Source: Methanosphaera sp. SHI613 (GTDB lineage Archaea > Methanobacteriota > Methanobacteria > Methanobacteriales > Methanobacteriaceae). Taken from it: a DNA stretch of 8,019 nt. The number at the start of each line of letters is the position of its first letter. The first letter of the stretch is position 1. The position numbers and the translations under genes were made by a program. A model generated the notes under the pieces. It was not told where the DNA came from and did no database searches. It saw only the letters and a program-made list of their open reading frames with translations. The stretch covers positions 1 through 8,019 of the forward strand of contig MVJJ01000161.1 of NCBI GenBank assembly GCA_003266145.1, read 5' to 3'. This document shows, piece by piece, positions 5,554-8,019 of this stretch.

Positions 5554-6908
5554 TCCTTAAGGCCAACAAAAGATATTATTGCACCTATGAATACGAATGC
5601 TACAGCAAGTATCATAATTATATTACAACTTTTAAGTAGTAAATCATAATATTCAGGTAATATCGGTACATTGCCCATGATTATTGCAAATACTGTTGTG
5701 AATATTCCCAAACTTACAGTTTGACCTATCAAACGCATTGCAGAAAGTGATGCTGATGCTTTTGATGATTCCTCTTCAGGTACCGTAGTTGTAATAAGCA
5801 CAGTATTAGGTGATGAAAATAATCCGTAACCTATACCATGAAGGGTCATGGCAAGTAGAAGTACATATAATGGCGTAGTTTTACTTAAGAAGCACATCAA
5901 TATAAATGCAACGCATAATATCAAAAGTCCTATGCCGGTAAGTATTTCACCTCTAACCTTCTTAATCATCCAACCGGAGATTATACTCATCACTACCATG
6001 ATGACTGGAGTTATAATCAAGTACATTCCAGCTATCTGGGAGTCCATACCCATAATGTATTGCATATGATAATTATAGACATAGGTAGTCATGAATGTTG
6101 CAAAGTAACTAAACAGACATGCAAGGTTAGCACAAGCAAATCTTACGTTTTTGAATAGTCTCATCTCGAATACGGGATTATCATTTTTAAGTTCCCATAC
6201 TCCAAATGCTATAAGTAATAATATTCCAACAATTGTAATAACTTGACCTGTAAGTTCCAATATTTTTGTAAATCCATATATAAACAGGATTATTCCAACA
6301 GAATAAAGGATGCTGCCGCTCATGTCGAACTTGTCATTGTCTTCATGAATCCATTCTCCTTTGATTTTAGTTACGAGATAATAATTAATTAATATCACTG
6401 GAAGTGTTGCAAAAAACAGGCTTTGCCATCCGAAGTTAAATATTAAACTTCCACCCAAGATTGGTGCAAGCGCAATTCCTATATACACTGTTGCTACGGC
6501 AATTCCTATTGCAGGTCCTTTCTTATCATCACTCATGGATTCAACTATCAATGCTATTGATGCTACATTTAATATTGCGGATGCTATTCCAAGCACTACT
6601 CTAAATATAAGCAGCATAACTGCATTTTGTGATATTCCTGTTCCAAGTGTTCCTATAAAGAAGATGATAATTCCTATTTTCAATACCTTTTTCAAACCAT
6701 ATTTTTGACATATTTTACCGCATGGAATACTAAGTACAGCTATTGACAGTAGATAAATAGTATCAACCCAGTTCTGCAATACGTTATTCATTGCAAAGGC
6801 CTTTGCAATTGAGGGTAATGCCACTGGTGCCGCATTTAATAAGAATGCAACTATGATTGTCGCAAGACTTCCTGCAGTAATTATGTATTTTTCCTCTATT
6901 GAATACAT
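5544..6908 (-). CDS. MFS transporter, DHA2 (EmrB/QacA-like) 14-helix family
   Basis: 454 aa, very hydrophobic, with about 14 membrane segments (roughly 12-34, 48-66, 77-95, 97-122, 135-158, 163-180, 197-216, 222-238, 256-280, 291-313, 322-341, 346-376, 390-412, 427-450), the count of the DHA2 drug:H+ antiporter family. The first helix ends NAAPVALPSIA, matching the family's vALP motif. The loop 2-3 motif A appears as CGKICQKYGLKKVL at 63-76, with Gln where Asp is usual. The antiporter motif C appears as IGIALAPILGG at 143-153, with Ala in place of the Gly before Pro. Late helices carry VPEEESSKASA at 376-386. Such proteins export lipophilic compounds using the proton gradient; the substrate cannot be read from sequence. 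The start has GGTGA 4 nt upstream. Convergent with the ATP-grasp gene. Confidence 0.9.
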   Translation of the reverse strand: MYSIEEKYIITAGSLATIIVAFLLNAAPVALPSIAKAFAMNNVLQNWVDTIYLLSIAVLSIPCGKICQKYGLKKVLKIGIIIFFIGTLGTGISQNAVMLLIFRVVLGIASAILNVASIALIVESMSDDKKGPAIGIAVATVYIGIALAPILGGSLIFNFGWQSLFFATLPVILINYYLVTKIKGEWIHEDNDKFDMSGSILYSVGIILFIYGFTKILELTGQVITIVGILLLIAFGVWELKNDNPVFEMRLFKNVRFACANLACLFSYFATFMTTYVYNYHMQYIMGMDSQIAGMYLIITPVIMVVMSIISGWMIKKVRGEILTGIGLLILCVAFILMCFLSKTTPLYVLLLAMTLHGIGYGLFSSPNTVLITTTVPEEESSKASASLSAMRLIGQTVSLGIFTTVFAIIMGNVPILPEYYDLLLKSCNIIMILAVAFVFIGAIISFVGLKESV

Positions 6909-6948
6909 TTTTTCACCGTTACATTTTAACTTAATTTTCTAGATTAAA

Positions 6949-6973
6949 ATCAACTAATTTTTAAATTATTGAT
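6949..6973. promoter_or_regulatory. Dyad overlapping the likely TATA box of the MFS gene
   Basis: ATCAA...TTGAT outer arms and AATTT/AAATT inner arms form a near-symmetric 25-bp element. On the minus strand its centre (AAATTTAAAAATT-like) is the best TATA candidate for the MFS gene, about 50 nt before its ATG. Possible operator for a local repressor; no regulator gene is adjacent. AT-richness lowers confidence. Confidence 0.35.
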
Positions 6974-7020
6974 ATTAGATTTTTTTATTTCTAAAAACAT
7001 TGCTGTTTTAATAATTATAT

Positions 7021-7046
7021 AACCTATTATGTAGTTAATATAGGTT
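7021..7046. repeat. Inverted repeat AACCTAT-N12-ATAGGTT
   Basis: Perfect 7+7 bp arms with a 12-bp spacer, total 26 bp, which is about two and a half helical turns. It lies 113 bp upstream of the MFS start and well upstream of the UbiD gene. It contains G/C bases and so is less likely to be chance than purely A/T dyads. Binding protein unknown. Confidence 0.4.
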
Positions 7047-7140
7047 GGTTTAATGTTACTTGAAAAAATACTTCTAAAATTCATATTTTTTGATTTTCAT
7101 TTTTTATTTACTTATTCGACTTTTTTTTAAGCAATTTTGA

Positions 7141-7211
7141 ACCAAATATTATATAGTATGCTCATTATAATCAAATACAAGTTAATATGCTTAATTATAT
7201 TAAAATTTGGT
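7141..7211. repeat. Long-spaced inverted repeat ACCAAAT/ATTTGGT around a TATA-like box
   Basis: ACCAAAT at 7141-7147 and ATTTGGT at 7205-7211 are perfect complements, with partial pairing continuing inward (ATTA and TAAA sides). Between them lie a TATA-like ATTATATAG at 7148-7156 and two direct copies of TATGCT at 7157-7162 and 7186-7191. The TATA-like run is a promoter candidate for the UbiD-family gene, with a transcript start near 7178. Confidence 0.35.
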
Positions 7212-7232
7212 AGATTTTTTCAATATATTCTT

Positions 7233-7266
7233 CATATTTTTTGAAAAGATTTTTCTTGTAAATATG
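7233..7266 (+). promoter_or_regulatory. Possible stem-loop in the leader of the UbiD-family gene
   Basis: Outer arms CATATTT/AAATATG (7 bp) and an inner hairpin GAAAA-GAT-TTTTC (5 bp) are joined by a small internal loop, making one 34-nt structure that ends 37 nt before the start codon. It would be in the mRNA only if transcription starts upstream, for example near 7178. It is all A-U rich and so weak. Confidence 0.3.
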
Positions 7267-7303
7267 GGCAATATACTTAAGATAATTACAATACGGTGAT
7301 AAA

Positions 7304-8019
7304 ATGTCAAATCAAGATTGGAGAGTCCTACTTAGAAAGTGGGAAGATGAAGGTGAAATAAAACACGTACCTGATGAAGTTAAAAAAGAATATGAAATCA
7401 GTACATTGATGATGGACTTGGAAAAAGAACACAGATATCCAATAATGCAGTTCGATAATGTTGAAGGTAGTGATATACCAGTCATAACCAATACGCTCGG
7501 AACAAGAGATCGTTTTGGGGATGCAATGGGAGTTGATGGAAAACATGTTGCAGAAGAATATGCTCGACGTGTAAAAAATAGGATAGAAGAACATACAATA
7601 ATAAAAAATCCCCCATTTATGGCTAATTCCATGTATGGTGATGATATTGATTTATACAAACTACCTATAATAACCCACTTTCCGATAGATGCAGGTGCAT
7701 ACCTGACCAGCGGTCATGTAATAGCAAAGGATCCTGAAAGTGGGGCTGAAACGGTAGGTTTCCATAGAATGCAATTGAAGGGAAAAGATAAACTCGGAAT
7801 AAGCTTACATTCAAGACAAAGGTTATGGGAGTACTTCCGTCGAAGTGAAGAAAAAGGAGAAAACCTGGAAGCGGCAATTGTTATAGGAGTCCACCCAAAT
7901 ATTTCTTTGGGATCACAGGCCGCAATTCCATACGATAAGGGAAAATTCGCATCCATCGCAGGATTATTCGGTGAATCATTGGAAATAGCTGATTGTACGG
8001 AAATTGACATACAAGTACC
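7304..8019 (+). CDS. UbiD family (de)carboxylase, 3' end cut by window edge
   Basis: 238 codons are open to the right edge; about half a typical 420-500 aa UbiD protein. The start follows GGTGAT at 7295-7300 by 3 nt. UbiD enzymes use prenylated FMN to remove or add a carboxyl group on aromatic or unsaturated acids. Seen here: an N-terminal DWRVLLRKWEDEGEI helix, LPIITHFPIDAGAYLTSG at 120-137, KDPESGAETVGFHRMQL at 142-158, H169 in SLHSRQ, and AAIVIGVHPNISLGS followed by SIAGLFGES, all matching the family's order. By an alignment from memory, the usual Asn metal ligand before VGxxR is Thr150, and the usual Glu before the AG motif is Lys214 or Phe215. Archaeal relatives include anhydromevalonate-phosphate decarboxylase of the modified mevalonate pathway, but this may be a different paralogue. 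The catalytic Glu-Arg-Glu region lies partly beyond the edge. Confidence 0.85.
   Translation, partial: MSNQDWRVLLRKWEDEGEIKHVPDEVKKEYEISTLMMDLEKEHRYPIMQFDNVEGSDIPVITNTLGTRDRFGDAMGVDGKHVAEEYARRVKNRIEEHTIIKNPPFMANSMYGDDIDLYKLPIITHFPIDAGAYLTSGHVIAKDPESGAETVGFHRMQLKGKDKLGISLHSRQRLWEYFRRSEEKGENLEAAIVIGVHPNISLGSQAAIPYDKGKFASIAGLFGESLEIADCTEIDIQV

Larger units (their letters stand above)
6909..7303. other. AT-rich divergent intergenic region between the MFS and UbiD-family genes
   Basis: 395 bp without a credible gene. It holds the leftward MFS promoter, the rightward UbiD promoter, and several dyad and direct repeats that are listed separately. Long T-runs around 7088-7130 have no clear role. No tRNA or known small-RNA shape was recognised. 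Confidence 0.7.

Noticed and set aside
7312..8010. Four minus-strand open frames in the UbiD region
   Set aside because: Overlapping one another and the plus-strand UbiD gene, which has family motifs and a ribosome site.

Overview
The window looks like chromosomal DNA of an AT-rich methanogenic archaeon of the Methanobacteriales, most likely Methanosphaera or a close relative. This is inferred from several signs: very A+T-rich spacers, Shine-Dalgarno sites of the GAGGT/GGTGA type, TATA-like boxes in place of bacterial -35/-10 pairs, tRNA genes with no encoded CCA and an archaeal A73 on tRNA-Gly, and the gene set itself (archaeal NikR, HycI-type hydrogenase protease, archaeal PRMT-like methylase, single-chain TrkA). 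No mobile element, CRISPR array or rRNA was seen.

Left block (1-1985, all minus strand). Two tandem glycine tRNA genes (GCC then TCC) are transcribed leftwards. They are followed by a single-RCK TrkA potassium-channel regulator and, 30 bp later, a CoxE-like von Willebrand A protein that runs off the left edge. The last two look like one operon.

Middle block (2454-5413, all plus strand). nikR, the nickel-responsive repressor with all four nickel ligands, comes first with a candidate operator just upstream. After a 140-bp gap comes a tight three-gene run: a PRMT-like SAM methyltransferase, a HycI-family [NiFe]-hydrogenase maturation protease, and a CarB-like ATP-grasp ligase of unknown substrate. 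The protease's normal first beta-strand lies upstream of its first ATG, so its start is in doubt. The neighbourhood has a nickel/hydrogenase theme, but the methylase and the ATP-grasp enzyme have no established role in it.

Right block (5544-8019). A 14-helix DHA2-type MFS exporter on the minus strand converges on the ATP-grasp gene, with a hairpin plus T-run terminator at its 3' end. It is divergent, across about 395 bp of repeat-rich spacer, from a UbiD-family decarboxylase that runs off the right edge and seems to lack two of the usual metal-ligand residues.

Most of this is ordinary core-genome content. The points most worth checking are the HycI start, the unassigned methylase/ATP-grasp pair beside HycI, the UbiD active site, and dyad sequences in the nikR, MFS and UbiD promoter regions. 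No clearly new multi-gene system could be shown.
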